NCBI RefSeq assembly: GCF_003437035.1
Contig: NZ_QSRL01000004.1
Coordinates: forward strand, 1-64,000
Direction of reading: 5' to 3'
Source of the DNA: Collinsella sp. TF08-11AT
Lineage (GTDB): Bacteria > Actinomycetota > Coriobacteriia > Coriobacteriales > Coriobacteriaceae
DNA length: 64,000 bases
In this document: positions 43,602-53,890 of the stretch, piece by piece
Layout: each line of letters begins with the position of its first letter
Position numbering within the stretch: position 1 is the stretch's first letter
Program-made: the position numbers and the translations under genes
Notes under the pieces: model-generated
What the model was told of the DNA's origin: nothing
What the model saw: the letters and a program-made list of their open reading frames with translations, nothing else
The model's database searches: none

Positions 43602-44584
43602 CGGGACTCCTTTCGGTCGCGCGAGCGCTGCTCACGCACGTCATCATAAGCATCGTATGCCTCGACGATACGACCCACCAGGGCATGGCGCACCACATCG
43701 GCGCGCTCCAGGTGTGCAAACGCCACATCGTCGACACGGCCCAAAATCTTCTCGACATCCGCCAAGCCACCACGACGACCCACCAGGTCGCGCTGGCTGA
43801 GGTCGCCGGTAATCACGAACTTGGAGTTGAATCCAAGGCGTGTCAGGAACATCTTCATCTGCTCGGGCGTGGTATTTTGCGCCTCGTCGAGCACCACGAA
43901 AGCATCGCTCAGCGTACGACCGCGCATGTAGGCGAGCGGGGCGATCTCGATCACGCCGCGCTCCATAAGCTCATCGGTGCGCTCACGATCCATCATGTCA
44001 AAAAGGGCATCGTAGAGCGGGCGCATGTACGGATCGATCTTTTCCTCGAAGGTGCCGGGCAAAAAGCCCAGGTTCTCCCCTGCTTCGACAACCGGACGCG
44101 TCAAGATCAAACGGCCCACCTCATGGCGCTTGAGCGCGGCAACGGCGAGCGCCATGGCCAGATAGGTCTTACCGGTACCGGCAGGACCCAAGCCAAAGGT
44201 GATGGTATGCGAGCGAATGGCATCCACATAGCGCTTTTGCCCAAGCGTCTTGGGACGAATGACACGACCGCGGTATGAAAGCAGCACGTCATCGCGAAGC
44301 GATGTGGCCTCATGCTCGCCGTCGCGCAAGACGGCCAGGCAACGCGAGACATCGTCGGCAGACAGGGTACGACCGGCCGCCGCCTCGCGAAAAGCATGTT
44401 CGAAAAAGCGAGCCACGAGCTCGACCTCGTCCGGGTCGCCGCTCACGGAGATCCTATCGCCACGGGCGACCACGTGAGCGCGAACCAAGCTCTCGAGCGC
44501 ACGAAGGACGCCGTCGCCGGCGCCCAAAACACGCGAGGGATCAACTCCCTCGGGAACGGTAAGTCTAATCTTCGAGGCTTCCAT
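43598..44584 (-). CDS. phoH: PhoH-family ATPase
   Basis: Putative RNA-associated ATPase. The 328 residues have Walker A GPAGTGKTYLA and Walker B VVLDEAQNTT with SKFVITGDLSQ. The ATG at 44584 lies directly behind GGAGG, with a rather short spacer, and is preferred over the longer frame because EASKIRLTVPEGV is the usual PhoH start. It overlaps the mtaB 3' end by 20 nt. phoH-ybeY pairs are conserved and hint at a shared role in RNA processing. Confidence 0.93.
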   Translation of the reverse strand: MEASKIRLTVPEGVDPSRVLGAGDGVLRALESLVRAHVVARGDRISVSGDPDEVELVARFFEHAFREAAAGRTLSADDVSRCLAVLRDGEHEATSLRDDVLLSYRGRVIRPKTLGQKRYVDAIRSHTITFGLGPAGTGKTYLAMALAVAALKRHEVGRLILTRPVVEAGENLGFLPGTFEEKIDPYMRPLYDALFDMMDRERTDELMERGVIEIAPLAYMRGRTLSDAFVVLDEAQNTTPEQMKMFLTRLGFNSKFVITGDLSQRDLVGRRGGLADVEKILGRVDDVAFAHLERADVVRHALVGRIVEAYDAYDDVREQRSRDRKESR

Positions 44585-45857
44585 GGACCTCCCTGCGCGC
44601 ATGGACCAAGCCGGAATCATCGACTCCGATGATAGCAACATCGAGCAGGCACGGGGCTGTAAGTCCACAGGTATCGTCAAGACGGGCATGATGGAACGAA
44701 CCGAGCGTCAGGTTGTCACCATACTCGAGCACGGCACGCTCGACAGTGCCCACGCGACGACGAGCATCGGCAATAGCGAGCTCCTGCGCCGCGTCTCGCA
44801 TACGGCGGCTGCGCTCGGCCATAACCTCGGGCGGCACCTGGTCGGGCATGTCGGCAGCAAGGGTACCGGGACGCTTACTGTAGCGGAACACGTGCATACG
44901 CGAGAACCCCACGCGGCGGCACAGCGCCAGCGACTCCTCGAACTCCTCGTCCGTCTCACCAGGAAAACCGACGATGACGTCGCACGAAAGAGACGCCTGC
45001 GGCAGGATGGCGCGAATCATGCGCACCGTGTCCTCAAAGGCCTCGGCACTATAGGGACGACCCATGCGATGCAGCGTCGCCGTACAGCCGGACTGTACGG
45101 GCAGGTGCAAAAACGGGGCAATACGCTGCGGATAGCGCGCCATAACCTTAAGCAGGCGCTCAGAGATATCCATGGGTTCGACCGAGGAAATGCGCACATG
45201 CGCAATAGTCGTGCGCTCCATGATGGCCTCGAGCAGCTCATCGATTTCGACATGCTCGTCGGTCGCGCTCTTGCCATCGTAGGCACCCAGGTTCACACCG
45301 GTCAGCACCACCTCGGGCACGCCGGCCTCCTGGGCCTCGCGAACTTGCTCAAGCACGGACTCGACGGGCACGGAACGCTCGGGACCGCGGGCCTTCCACA
45401 CGATGCAATAGGTGCAACGGTGGTTGCAGCCATCCTGGATCTTCACGCCCAGGCGAGAGCGACCGAGCGCATCGACCACCTCGCCATCGCTGCAGGCGGG
45501 AACGCTATCGGACTCAACGCCCAGCACCTCGCAGACACGTTCGGCGACATCGATCTTGGACGGCTCGGCGATCACGCGATCCGAAAGCTCCAACAGCTCC
45601 TCGGGATACAAATTGACCACGCAACCGGTCACGAGCACATAGGGCTCATTTGGATGGGCCAGCGCATGACGGACGGCCTTACGGGTCTTGGCCTCGGCCT
45701 CGCCCGTAACGGCACAGGTGTTAATGACGATCAGATCGGCATCCTGGGGCTCCACAATAGCAAAGCCCAGGCGCATAAGATCGGCAGTGATACGGTCAGA
45801 CTCAACCCGGTTGACACGGCAGCCGAGGTTGACGACGGAAATATGGGGTGCGAGCAC
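44565..45857 (-). CDS. mtaB: tRNA t6A37 methylthiotransferase MtaB
   Basis: Radical SAM enzyme that adds methylthio to N6-threonylcarbamoyl-A37 in ANN-decoding tRNAs. The 430 residues show the UPF0004 domain (VVNLGCRVNRVESD, VINTCAVTGEAE, VTGCVVN), radical SAM CNHRCTYC and a shorter C-terminal part. NLGCRVNRVES and CAVTGEAE are typical of MtaB, not MiaB or RimO. It lies 10 nt after the dnaJ stop. Confidence 0.93.
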   Translation of the reverse strand: MLAPHISVVNLGCRVNRVESDRITADLMRLGFAIVEPQDADLIVINTCAVTGEAEAKTRKAVRHALAHPNEPYVLVTGCVVNLYPEELLELSDRVIAEPSKIDVAERVCEVLGVESDSVPACSDGEVVDALGRSRLGVKIQDGCNHRCTYCIVWKARGPERSVPVESVLEQVREAQEAGVPEVVLTGVNLGAYDGKSATDEHVEIDELLEAIMERTTIAHVRISSVEPMDISERLLKVMARYPQRIAPFLHLPVQSGCTATLHRMGRPYSAEAFEDTVRMIRAILPQASLSCDVIVGFPGETDEEFEESLALCRRVGFSRMHVFRYSKRPGTLAADMPDQVPPEVMAERSRRMRDAAQELAIADARRRVGTVERAVLEYGDNLTLGSFHHARLDDTCGLTAPCLLDVAIIGVDDSGLVHARREVHGSLED

Positions 45858-45866
45858 GCGGGCTCC

Positions 45867-47015
45867 TTAATCGAGGATATCGTCGAGGGCACTCTTGATA
45901 CGGTCGGTCACCGACTTCTTACCGGAAGCGACGTCATCGCCCATCTCATCGGCAAAAGCACGGAGCAGCTCGCGTTGCTTATTGGAAAGATTGGTGGGAA
46001 CGACCACGCGCAGTTGCACGATCAGGCGGCCACGCGAACCGCCACCGCCAATGCGCGGCATGCCGTAATTATTGACGCTCACGGTGTCGCCGTACTGGGC
46101 GCCGGCGGGAACCGTCACCTTAACGACCTCGTCGGGCATAATGCCCTCGACCTCGATCTCGCAGCCGAGCGCAGCCTGCGCAATCGAGATATCGCTCACC
46201 AGGTACAGGTCGTCACCGTTGCGCTTAAAGCGCTCATGGTCGGCGACGCGCACGTTGACAATCAGGTCGCCCGAAGGCTCGCCGCGAAGGCCGGCCTCGC
46301 CAAAGCCGCTCACACGCAGCTGGCGACCGGTCGAAACGCCGGCGGGAATATCGATGTCGATCTTTTCGTGCGAAGGCGTGCGGCCCTGACCGTCGCAGGT
46401 CTCGCAGGGATGGTCGATAACCGTGCCCTCGCCATGGCAGTCAGGGCAAGGCGAGGAAGACTGAACCTGGCCCAAAAACGATCGCTGAACCGTCGTGACG
46501 TAGCCCGTACCGTGGCAGCGACTGCACTGCTTTTCCTGTGCACCCTCGGCCCTACCGGTACCGTTGCAGTCCTCGCAAGGAGCAAGGCGGTCATAGCTGA
46601 TCGTCTTTTTGCAACCGAGCGCCGCCTCCTCGAGCGTCACCGAAAGCGAGATGGCCATGTCGCGTCCGCGACGACGCTCACGACGGCTGCGGGCACCACC
46701 ACCGGCACCGCCGCCAAAAAACGACGAGAACAGGTCGTCCATGCCCATGCCACCAAAGATATCGTTGATGTCGACATAGCCCGAACCACCAGGACCGTCG
46801 GCAGTGCCGTAACGGTCGTAGTTAGCACGCTTCTGCTCATCGGAAAGAACGGAATAGGCCTCGTTGAGCTCCTTGAACTTGGCCTCGGCCTCGGGATCGT
46901 CCGAAACATCCGGATGTACGGTACGGGCCTTCTTTAAAAACGCACGCTTAATCGTCCGCGCGTCGGCATCCCTGTCGACGCCAAGCACCTCGTAGTAATC
47001 CCTATTTTCCGACAC
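45867..47015 (-). CDS. dnaJ: Chaperone DnaJ
   Basis: DnaK co-chaperone. The 382 residues contain a J domain (HPD in ARTVHPDVSD), a Gly/Phe region (about 90-125), four zinc-finger repeats (CEDCNGTG, CSRCHGTG, CPDCHGEG, CETCDGQG) and both C-terminal substrate-binding domains. The start is a GTG at 47015 with GGAAGGA 7 nt upstream; the open frame before it does not look coding. A second, altered DnaJ gene lies just upstream. Confidence 0.94.
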   Translation of the reverse strand: MSENRDYYEVLGVDRDADARTIKRAFLKKARTVHPDVSDDPEAEAKFKELNEAYSVLSDEQKRANYDRYGTADGPGGSGYVDINDIFGGMGMDDLFSSFFGGGAGGGARSRRERRRGRDMAISLSVTLEEAALGCKKTISYDRLAPCEDCNGTGRAEGAQEKQCSRCHGTGYVTTVQRSFLGQVQSSSPCPDCHGEGTVIDHPCETCDGQGRTPSHEKIDIDIPAGVSTGRQLRVSGFGEAGLRGEPSGDLIVNVRVADHERFKRNGDDLYLVSDISIAQAALGCEIEVEGIMPDEVVKVTVPAGAQYGDTVSVNNYGMPRIGGGGSRGRLIVQLRVVVPTNLSNKQRELLRAFADEMGDDVASGKKSVTDRIKSALDDILD

Positions 47016-47096
47016 GACCGAATCCTTCCGACTTTCATTATTGTCACAGTGCGTCCTATACCCAAGCTGGGCCGACCGCAAACAAAGGGTTTGATG

Positions 47097-48200
47097 TTAT
47101 TGCATTTGATACGGCGAAAGCATGGCCCGTTGCGAGCAGCTCGCGAACCAAACCGACACGAGCGCGAACATGAAGCCGTTGGCAAAACCGTTGGCAAACT
47201 GCATCGCACCGCGCTTCCACCACAGCAGGCTGCGATGAAGCACACCGTCCGAAAGCACCATGAACAGGCCCATGGTAAACGGAATAAAGCACATCACGGC
47301 AAAGGCCGAGAACACTCCCGAGATGGCCGACAGCACCAAAAACGGCGCCACAATGCCCATCAGGTAAAAGCCAGTACGAGCTTTGCCTTCCAAGCGCTCG
47401 GCCTCAACATGGGCGCGGCCGACCAGGTCGCCGCCCGCGGCACCGTTAGTGCCAGCATGGCCCATGCCGCTAATGCGGACCTCGTCGCCATCGTGCGTGC
47501 CGGCAGGAAACTCAATCGTCTGCTCGGAGGTCACACGGGTTCGCCCGCTGCCACCGCAATCGGGGCAGGGGTCGGCCACGACCTTACCGGAACCGCCGCA
47601 CTCGGGGCAGACCGACTGGAACGTGCCCGCACCAAACAGGAAGGACAGGTCGACGTCGATGTGGCCGCGGCCACCGCAGCTCGGGCAGGTATGGGCATGC
47701 TCAGACGAAACGGAGCCCGAGCCGCCGCAGTTGCTACAGGTATCGAAGCGCGTGTAGCGGACGGTCTTGCGGGCACCGCCCTTGGCCTCCTTGGCGTCGA
47801 GTTTGATATCGACGACCACGTTGGCGCCGTTCTCGGGATTGTAGGCAGCCTGGCCGCGACGCTGCTGGCCCCAGGCGCCACCAAAGGGAAAGCCGCCCTC
47901 AAAGGGATTGCCATAGCCCGTGCTGCCGGCGTAGCCGCCACCATAGGGCGAAGCCGTAGGAGCACCGGCAAAGGGATTGCCAGAACGCATGGCGTCGTAG
48001 CGCGCACGTTTTTGCTCATCCGAAAGCACGGCGTAGGCCTCGGAAACCTCTTTAAACTTTTCCTCGGCATCCGGCTCTTTATTGACGTCCGGATGGAGCT
48101 TACGGGCCTTTTGCTGGAAGGCCTTTTGAATATCACGCGAGGTGGCGTCCTTGGAGACACCCAGAATCTCGTAGTAATCTTTTTCGTTCATCGTCGCCAT
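47097..48200 (-). CDS. DnaJ-like protein with C-terminal membrane segments
   Basis: The first 260 residues are DnaJ-like: J domain with HPD (KLHPDVNKE), Gly/Phe-rich region, four zinc repeats ([32 protein letters not shown]) and the start of the first C-terminal domain ([20 protein letters not shown]). Then, instead of the second substrate domain, come hydrophobic segments ([49 protein letters not shown]). It looks like a membrane-anchored co-chaperone. The ATG at 48200 has AGGAGG 9 nt upstream. No frameshift is apparent, so the fusion seems genuine. Confidence 0.8.
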   Translation of the reverse strand: MATMNEKDYYEILGVSKDATSRDIQKAFQQKARKLHPDVNKEPDAEEKFKEVSEAYAVLSDEQKRARYDAMRSGNPFAGAPTASPYGGGYAGSTGYGNPFEGGFPFGGAWGQQRRGQAAYNPENGANVVVDIKLDAKEAKGGARKTVRYTRFDTCSNCGGSGSVSSEHAHTCPSCGGRGHIDVDLSFLFGAGTFQSVCPECGGSGKVVADPCPDCGGSGRTRVTSEQTIEFPAGTHDGDEVRISGMGHAGTNGAAGGDLVGRAHVEAERLEGKARTGFYLMGIVAPFLVLSAISGVFSAFAVMCFIPFTMGLFMVLSDGVLHRSLLWWKRGAMQFANGFANGFMFALVSVWFASCSQRAMLSPYQMQ

Positions 48201-48258
48201 GCGCGGCAACCTCCTGCTCACAGCAGCGTATATATTCCGGTAATTCTACCCGAGCGGC

Positions 48259-49491
48259 CTAAGCTAGATCCCAAAACAGCTCGAACAGAACATTTCCATC
48301 GAGCCAGCCCAGATGGGTCGGCGCCAGACGAGCTCGAACATGGCCCGCGACGACATCTGCCGTAGTGAAGGGTCCCTCATGACCCCAGAGCGTCTCGGGC
48401 ACCCAAGTGGCAAGACCCAATTCGAGCGCGCGATCGCAGGCAGCTGCCAGCTCGCCCGTTGGGATGACGCAAGCTGCACGAGCCAACAGGTCGGACGCAA
48501 CACCGCGCGTCATGCGACAAGCGAGCATCAAGTCTTCGGCGACAGCCTCACGCTGCGACAGATATTCGGCCTCGAACGCCGTCGCGTCATCGTCACGTTG
48601 CACCAGACGCACGCGGTACGCATCGCCTCGAGAAGACACGCCGGGGAACAAACCTGCAAGACGGTCGAAATCCTCGTCGTCGAGCATGCCCGCGGCAGAA
48701 CGACCCAGGCCCAGGTAGCCCTGTCCGGTCCAGTAGGCAATGTTATGGGCGCACTCATGGCCGTCGAGCGCGTAGCTCGCCACCTCATACGGATGATAGC
48801 CGGCCGCACCCAGGCGCTCACGCGCCGCGTCCATGCACGAAGCCTGAAAATCCTCATCGGGCTCGAGCGACTCGTCACGGCACGCCATGCGATAAAGGGG
48901 CGTCCCCTCCTCAAGCGTGAGCGGGTAGATCGACACATGATGCGGCGCCGCCGCCAGCACGCCATCGAGCGTGCTCCGCCAGCTTGCGGCCGTCTGCCCG
49001 GGAAGGCCGCACATCAGGTCGCACGACACATCGAGGCCAACTTCCTTCACCGTCGCGATAGCCGCAAGTGCCCGATTAGCATCGTGAATGCGGCCAATAG
49101 CAGCCAGCTCGGTATTGTCGAGGGTTTGCACGCCCAGAGAGATGCGCGTGACACCCGCCTCGGCAAGCGCGGTGGCGAGCTCGACGGTCAGCGACTCAGG
49201 ATTGGCTTCGCAAGTAAATTCAACGGGCTTGCACCACATGGAGATACGACGGGCAAGTTTCACCAGGCGCTCCCCAGCCAGTGAGGGCGTGCCGCCGCCA
49301 ATATAGACCGTGCGGACCTGCGCAAGCGCCCCGGCGTCGCCAAAGGAATCGAGGCGTGCATACAGCTGCTCAAAATAGGAATCGAGCGCAGCATCCAAAT
49401 CACACAGAGCAAAGCTGCGCGAGTCAAAGTCGCAATAGCGGCATTTTTGAGCGCAAAACGGCACGTGCACATACAGCGCGGTAACGGCCAC
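48259..49491 (-). CDS. hemW: Radical SAM haem chaperone HemW
   Basis: Relative of oxygen-independent coproporphyrinogen oxidase that handles haem. The 410 residues have CAQKCRYCDF as the iron-sulfur site, IGGGTPS, CEANPES and GVQTLDN motifs. HemW proteins have the CxxxCxxC-DF form seen here and lack the HemN-specific extra residues; many genomes place hemW beside lepA and dnaJ as here. It starts 3 nt after the dusB stop. Confidence 0.92.
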   Translation of the reverse strand: MAVTALYVHVPFCAQKCRYCDFDSRSFALCDLDAALDSYFEQLYARLDSFGDAGALAQVRTVYIGGGTPSLAGERLVKLARRISMWCKPVEFTCEANPESLTVELATALAEAGVTRISLGVQTLDNTELAAIGRIHDANRALAAIATVKEVGLDVSCDLMCGLPGQTAASWRSTLDGVLAAAPHHVSIYPLTLEEGTPLYRMACRDESLEPDEDFQASCMDAARERLGAAGYHPYEVASYALDGHECAHNIAYWTGQGYLGLGRSAAGMLDDEDFDRLAGLFPGVSSRGDAYRVRLVQRDDDATAFEAEYLSQREAVAEDLMLACRMTRGVASDLLARAACVIPTGELAAACDRALELGLATWVPETLWGHEGPFTTADVVAGHVRARLAPTHLGWLDGNVLFELFWDLA

Positions 49492-49493
49492 CC

Positions 49494-50537
49494 TTAAGCC
49501 TCCAGCGGATGAGCGGGCACCGGCTCACCAGCGGCAAGCGCGGCCTCACAGAGCACCACGTCGCGCTCGATATCATCGACCAGCGCCATAAACTCCTCGT
49601 ACGTGGAGCAGCGCACCACCTGAGCGCGCCAGGCGGCGGCATGGGGCATGCCCTTTAAGTACCAGCTTGCATACGTACGGGCACGCGACATAAGCGGCAG
49701 AAGCTCGTGCGTCAACGTCAGGTGCTCACGCAGAGCCTCCAGGCGCTCAACCGAGGAGCGAGAAGGAACCGGCGTGCCATCGAGTGCAAGGGCTCGGGCA
49801 TCGCCGAACACCCACGGATTGCCGTAGATGCCGCGCGCGATAAACACCGCTCTGGCACCCGAGCCTTGCAGATGCTCGGCAGCGTCCTCGGCCGAGAACA
49901 CATCGCCCGAACCGATCACGGGAATCTCGACAGCGTCGGCAACCTCATCGACGACAGACCAATCGGCCTGGCCCGTGTAGAGCTGCGTGGCGCAACGACC
50001 ATGCACGGCGACTGCGGCAGCCCCTGCGCCCTCAAGCATCCGGGCAAATGTCGCGGCATTGCGGTCCTCGGCATAAAAGCCCTTGCGAATCTTGACGGTC
50101 ACGGGCACGTGCGCCGCGCCCACCGTGGCCTCGACGATCTTCTCGGCCAGGTCGGGTGTGCGCATGAGCGCCGAACCCTCGCCCTTGGTGACAACCTTGC
50201 GGGCGGGGCATGCCATATTGATATCGATGAGCGACAGGCGATCGCCAACGCGCTCCTCGACGGCGGCGACGGCGCTCGCAAACTGATCGGGCTTGGAGCC
50301 AAAGAGCTGCACGCAAATCTGCTGCTCCTCGTCGGCCGGCAGCACCAGGCGCCACGTTTTGTTGCTGGCATAGGCAAGGCCTGCCACGCTCACCATCTCG
50401 CTGTAGGCAAGGTTGGCACCGCGGCGGCGACACATGATGCGATAGGCGGGGTCGGTAACGCCCGCCATGGGAGCCATAAGGAACGGCTGCTCGGCATAGG
50501 CGCCCAGCAGCCGCAGACTATATTCGGAAAGAGCCAT
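49494..50537 (-). CDS. dusB: tRNA dihydrouridine synthase
   Basis: FMN enzyme that reduces uridines in tRNA D-loops. The 347 residues contain FLMAPMAGVTDPAYR, INMACPARKVVTKGEGSALM with the catalytic Cys, VTVKIRKGF and VAVHGRCATQLYTGQADW. Subtype DusB-like by similarity. It starts 4 nt after the lepA stop. Confidence 0.94.
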   Translation of the reverse strand: MALSEYSLRLLGAYAEQPFLMAPMAGVTDPAYRIMCRRRGANLAYSEMVSVAGLAYASNKTWRLVLPADEEQQICVQLFGSKPDQFASAVAAVEERVGDRLSLIDINMACPARKVVTKGEGSALMRTPDLAEKIVEATVGAAHVPVTVKIRKGFYAEDRNAATFARMLEGAGAAAVAVHGRCATQLYTGQADWSVVDEVADAVEIPVIGSGDVFSAEDAAEHLQGSGARAVFIARGIYGNPWVFGDARALALDGTPVPSRSSVERLEALREHLTLTHELLPLMSRARTYASWYLKGMPHAAAWRAQVVRCSTYEEFMALVDDIERDVVLCEAALAAGEPVPAHPLEA

Positions 50538-50541
50538 AGAC

Positions 50542-52353
50542 CTACTCGTCCACCTTGAGGATCGCCATAAAGGCCTCCTGCGGGACCTCGACCGATCCGA
50601 TGGCCTTCATACGCTTCTTGCCCTCTTTCTGCTTCTCGAGCAGCTTGCGCTTACGCGAGATATCGCCGCCGTAGCACTTAGCAAGAACGTCCTTGCGACG
50701 CGCCTTGACGGTGGAACGGGCGATGATCTTGTTGCCGATAGCACCCTGGATGGGCACCTCGAACAGCTGACGCGGGATGATCTCCTTGAGCTTGTCGCAC
50801 AAGCCACGGGCCAGGCCATATGCCTTGTCCTTATGGACGATAAACGAAAGCGCGTCCACCTCGTCGCCCGAAAGCAAAATATCGAGCTTCACGAGCTCGG
50901 AGGGACGGTACTCGTTGAACTCGTAGTCGAGCGAGGCATAGCCCTTGGTGCGGCTCTTGAGCTGATCGAAGAAGTCCAAGATGAGCTCGGCGAGCGGCAT
51001 ATCGAAGCGCATCTCGACCGATTTGCTCGTCAGGTGGATCATATCGGTTGTGACGCCGCGGTGCTCAATGGCGAGCTGCATGACGGCACCCGTGTACTCA
51101 GGCGGGCAGATGATCTTTGCCTTGAGGTAGGGTTCCTCGATACGATCGATGCGCGTGGCCTCGGGAAGGTCCTGCGGACTGCGGACATCGATCATCTCGC
51201 CGTCGGTCTTGTAGACGTGATAGTCGACCGAGGGACTCGTGGCAATGAGGTCCAGGTTGAACTCGCGCTCCAGGCGTTCCTTGACGACTTCCATGTGCAG
51301 CAGGCCCAGGAAGCCCACGCGGAAGCCAAAGCCGAGCGCCACCGAGGTCTCGGGCTCCCACACCAACGACGGGTCGTTGACGTGCAGCTTATCGAGGGCG
51401 TCGCGCAGATTCTCGTAGTCCTTGTTGTCGATCGGGAACAGGCCCGTGTAGACCATGGGCTTGGCCTCGCGGTAGCCCGGAAGCGGCTCGGGGCAGGGGT
51501 TCGAGGCCCACGTGAGGGTATCGCCCACGCGCACGGCCTCGGGGTCCTTCAGGCCCGTGACCACGTAGCCCACCTCGCCAACGGTCAGCGCGTCGACCGG
51601 CGTCTCGGCGGGACGCTTGACACCCACGCCATCGACCAAAAAATCGCCCTTGGCCTGCATCATGCGCAGGGTATCGCCCTTCTTGATGGAGCCGTCAAAG
51701 ACACGGACCGTGGCGACGACGCCGCGGTACTCATCAAAATACGAGTCCAGGATGAGCGCCTTGAGCGGCGCGTTTGCATCGCCCTTGGGCGGTGAGATCA
51801 AAAAGACGATGGACTCCAGCAGATCGTGGATGCCCTCGCCGGTCTTGCCCGATACGCATACGGCATCGTCGGCGGGAATCGCCAGGTCATCCTCGATCTC
51901 GGTCTTGACCTCATCGGGGTGTGCCGACGGCAGGTCGATCTTGTTGATGGCGGGCACGATATCCAGGTTGGCGTTCATGGCGAGCGTCGCGTTGGAGACG
52001 GTCTGTGCCTCGACGCCCTGCGTGGCGTCGACGACGAGCACTGCGCCCTCGCAGGCGGCCAGCGAACGCGAGACCTCGTAGGTAAAGTCCACGTGGCCCG
52101 GCGTATCGATCAGGTTGAACTGATACGTCTCGCCATCGTCGGCGTCATAGGAAACGCGAACGGCATTAGACTTGATCGTGATGCCGCGCTCGCGCTCGAT
52201 ATCCATGGTGTCGAGCAGCTGCGACTCCATGTCACGCTCGTCGACGGTATGGGTGAGCTCGAGGATGCGGTCACTGATCGTGGACTTGCCATGGTCGATA
52301 TGCGCAACAATCGAGAAGTTGCGGATGTGGGAAATGTCAATTGAAGTATTCAT
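50542..52353 (-). CDS. lepA: Elongation factor 4 (LepA)
   Basis: GTPase that acts on ribosomes during initiation or stress. The 603 residues have G1 [10 protein letters not shown]2 RGITIK, G3 DTPGH, G4 NKID, and the LepA-specific C-terminal region ([20 protein letters not shown] and [20 protein letters not shown]). The ATG at 52353 has no clear ribosome site (GGGTAAGATAGTCCGC precedes it), so translation may be weak or leaderless. A terminator separates it from rpsT. Confidence 0.97.
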   Translation of the reverse strand: MNTSIDISHIRNFSIVAHIDHGKSTISDRILELTHTVDERDMESQLLDTMDIERERGITIKSNAVRVSYDADDGETYQFNLIDTPGHVDFTYEVSRSLAACEGAVLVVDATQGVEAQTVSNATLAMNANLDIVPAINKIDLPSAHPDEVKTEIEDDLAIPADDAVCVSGKTGEGIHDLLESIVFLISPPKGDANAPLKALILDSYFDEYRGVVATVRVFDGSIKKGDTLRMMQAKGDFLVDGVGVKRPAETPVDALTVGEVGYVVTGLKDPEAVRVGDTLTWASNPCPEPLPGYREAKPMVYTGLFPIDNKDYENLRDALDKLHVNDPSLVWEPETSVALGFGFRVGFLGLLHMEVVKERLEREFNLDLIATSPSVDYHVYKTDGEMIDVRSPQDLPEATRIDRIEEPYLKAKIICPPEYTGAVMQLAIEHRGVTTDMIHLTSKSVEMRFDMPLAELILDFFDQLKSRTKGYASLDYEFNEYRPSELVKLDILLSGDEVDALSFIVHKDKAYGLARGLCDKLKEIIPRQLFEVPIQGAIGNKIIARSTVKARRKDVLAKCYGGDISRKRKLLEKQKEGKKRMKAIGSVEVPQEAFMAILKVDE

Positions 52354-52375
52354 GCGGACTATCTTACCCGAGCGG

Positions 52376-52415
52376 TACAAAAAATGGAGCCTGTTCCATA
52401 AAACAGGCTCCATTT
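52376..52415 (-). terminator. Intrinsic terminator after rpsT
   Basis: Perfect 14-bp arms AAATGGAGCCTGTT (52382-52395) and AACAGGCTCCATTT (52402-52415), with TTTTTTG on the minus strand after the stem. Confidence 0.9.
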
Positions 52416-52449
52416 ATGCGCGTAATCTGTGTGGTGTGAAATTTACAAC

Positions 52450-52716
52450 TTAGGCGTTGATGCTGTTCACGAGCTTGGCAAGACCGGACTTGCGGTTGGA
52501 AGCCTGGTTCTTGTGGATAACATGCTTGGCGGCAGCCATGTCGAGACGCTTGGTGACGGTCTTGAGGGCAGCCTGGGCCTTCTCGGCGTCGCCCTCGGCG
52601 ACGGCGGACTGGACGTGCTTGGTCAGCGTCTTGAGCTCGGACTTGACAGCCTTGTTACGCATGCGAGCTGCCTCATTGGTGCGGATACGCTTCTTCTGAG
52701 ACTTGATGTTTGCCAC
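52450..52716 (-). CDS. rpsT: 30S ribosomal protein S20
   Basis: Small-subunit protein binding the 5' domain of 16S rRNA. The 88 residues ([20 protein letters not shown] at the start, [20 protein letters not shown] at the end) match the family. It starts at GTG 52716, behind GAAAGGAA, and is transcribed in the direction opposed to nothing nearby, between holA and lepA. Confidence 0.95.
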   Translation of the reverse strand: MANIKSQKKRIRTNEAARMRNKAVKSELKTLTKHVQSAVAEGDAEKAQAALKTVTKRLDMAAAKHVIHKNQASNRKSGLAKLVNSINA

Positions 52717-52849
52717 TTCTGGAGTTCCTTTCGAGTTCCTTGCAAAAAATGTATGACACCTCTGAGACACGGTGAGGTCATGCAAGCGCCTACTATAGCA
52801 CGCTCCCTCTCAAAGGGATAGAACGAATTTGTCAAATAGGCAGGTATCA

Positions 52850-53812
52850 TCACGATTTTCTCAAGATGTTCGTAATCCAGAGCAAAAGCGCCGTCTGAGA
52901 ATCGGCCGAACCCTTGAGCGCGAGCTCCACATCGACCGCACCCTCGAGCGCGGCAACGAGCTCTGCCATCGAAAAGCGACGTGCCCAGGTCAGGTGATTC
53001 TTGACCTGCCAGGACTGGAGCTTAAGTGTTGCGGCCAGCTCACGACCCTGTCCGCGCGCATCGAGCGCCTTGGCAACGATAAGCTCGCGGATGCGGCCGC
53101 ACAGCAATGTGTAAGTCCACACGTAGCTCTTGGCGGGCAGTAGATTGAAGAGCTCGAGTGAGCGTCGCATGTCACGGGCCGAGACCGCATTGAGAAAGTC
53201 CCAGGGTTGAACCTCGGCCGTACGTACAATCCAGCGCTCAACGTCGGCAAGCTCAATCTGGGGCGCCTCGACCATCTGGGCAAGCTTAGCCAAGTCGTTA
53301 TCGAGCATGCGGGTGTTCTCGCCCGAGCGCGAGACGAGCTCCTCGGCGGCCGCCGCCGAGATGGACTTGCCGTGTTGCGTCGCCATCTGCTGCACGCGGC
53401 GTGGGAGCTCCCAGCGCTTGGTGCCCGAGCAATCGATGACGGCCTTCTTGTCAATCTTGGCGATCGCCTTGTACAGGCGCGTATTCTTGGCGAGCGAATC
53501 GGCGATAATAAGGCAGACCGTTGTGGGACTTGGACTCGCCAGATACTCGACGAGCGGCTCGGAAACCGCCTTGGCAAGCTTGGAGCAGCCGTCAAGGATT
53601 ACCAGGCGAAACTCGCTGCCCATGGGAAAGGTGTTAAGCGATCCGATAATGGACTCGATATCGGGGTCCTTGGTCATGTCTCGCTCGTCGAGGTTGAACT
53701 CGACCATACCCGATTTTTCCAGACGCGCTTTCATACGCGAGACGGCGTGGTCGCGCTTAACTCCGTCGGTACCGACAATCAGATATGCCGGCAGCAAACC
53801 GGTTTCGGACAT
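52850..53812 (-). CDS. holA: DNA polymerase III delta subunit
   Basis: Opens the sliding clamp in the clamp-loader complex. The 320 residues fit: LPAYLIVGTDGVKRDHAVSR, LNTFPMGSEFRLVILDGCSK, AAAAEELVSRSGENTRMLDN and a helical collar domain at the C-terminus. It lies 78 nt after comEC, the conserved comEC-holA-rpsT order. The ATG at 53812 follows GGGAGGGGAG. Confidence 0.93.
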   Translation of the reverse strand: MSETGLLPAYLIVGTDGVKRDHAVSRMKARLEKSGMVEFNLDERDMTKDPDIESIIGSLNTFPMGSEFRLVILDGCSKLAKAVSEPLVEYLASPSPTTVCLIIADSLAKNTRLYKAIAKIDKKAVIDCSGTKRWELPRRVQQMATQHGKSISAAAAEELVSRSGENTRMLDNDLAKLAQMVEAPQIELADVERWIVRTAEVQPWDFLNAVSARDMRRSLELFNLLPAKSYVWTYTLLCGRIRELIVAKALDARGQGRELAATLKLQSWQVKNHLTWARRFSMAELVAALEGAVDVELALKGSADSQTALLLWITNILRKS

Positions 53813-53890
53813 TGCGCTCCCCTCCCGCAGGCCTTCGTATTCGTTCCGTGCCATTCTAGCCCAGGGGCCCACCACACGCCAACGACGTCG

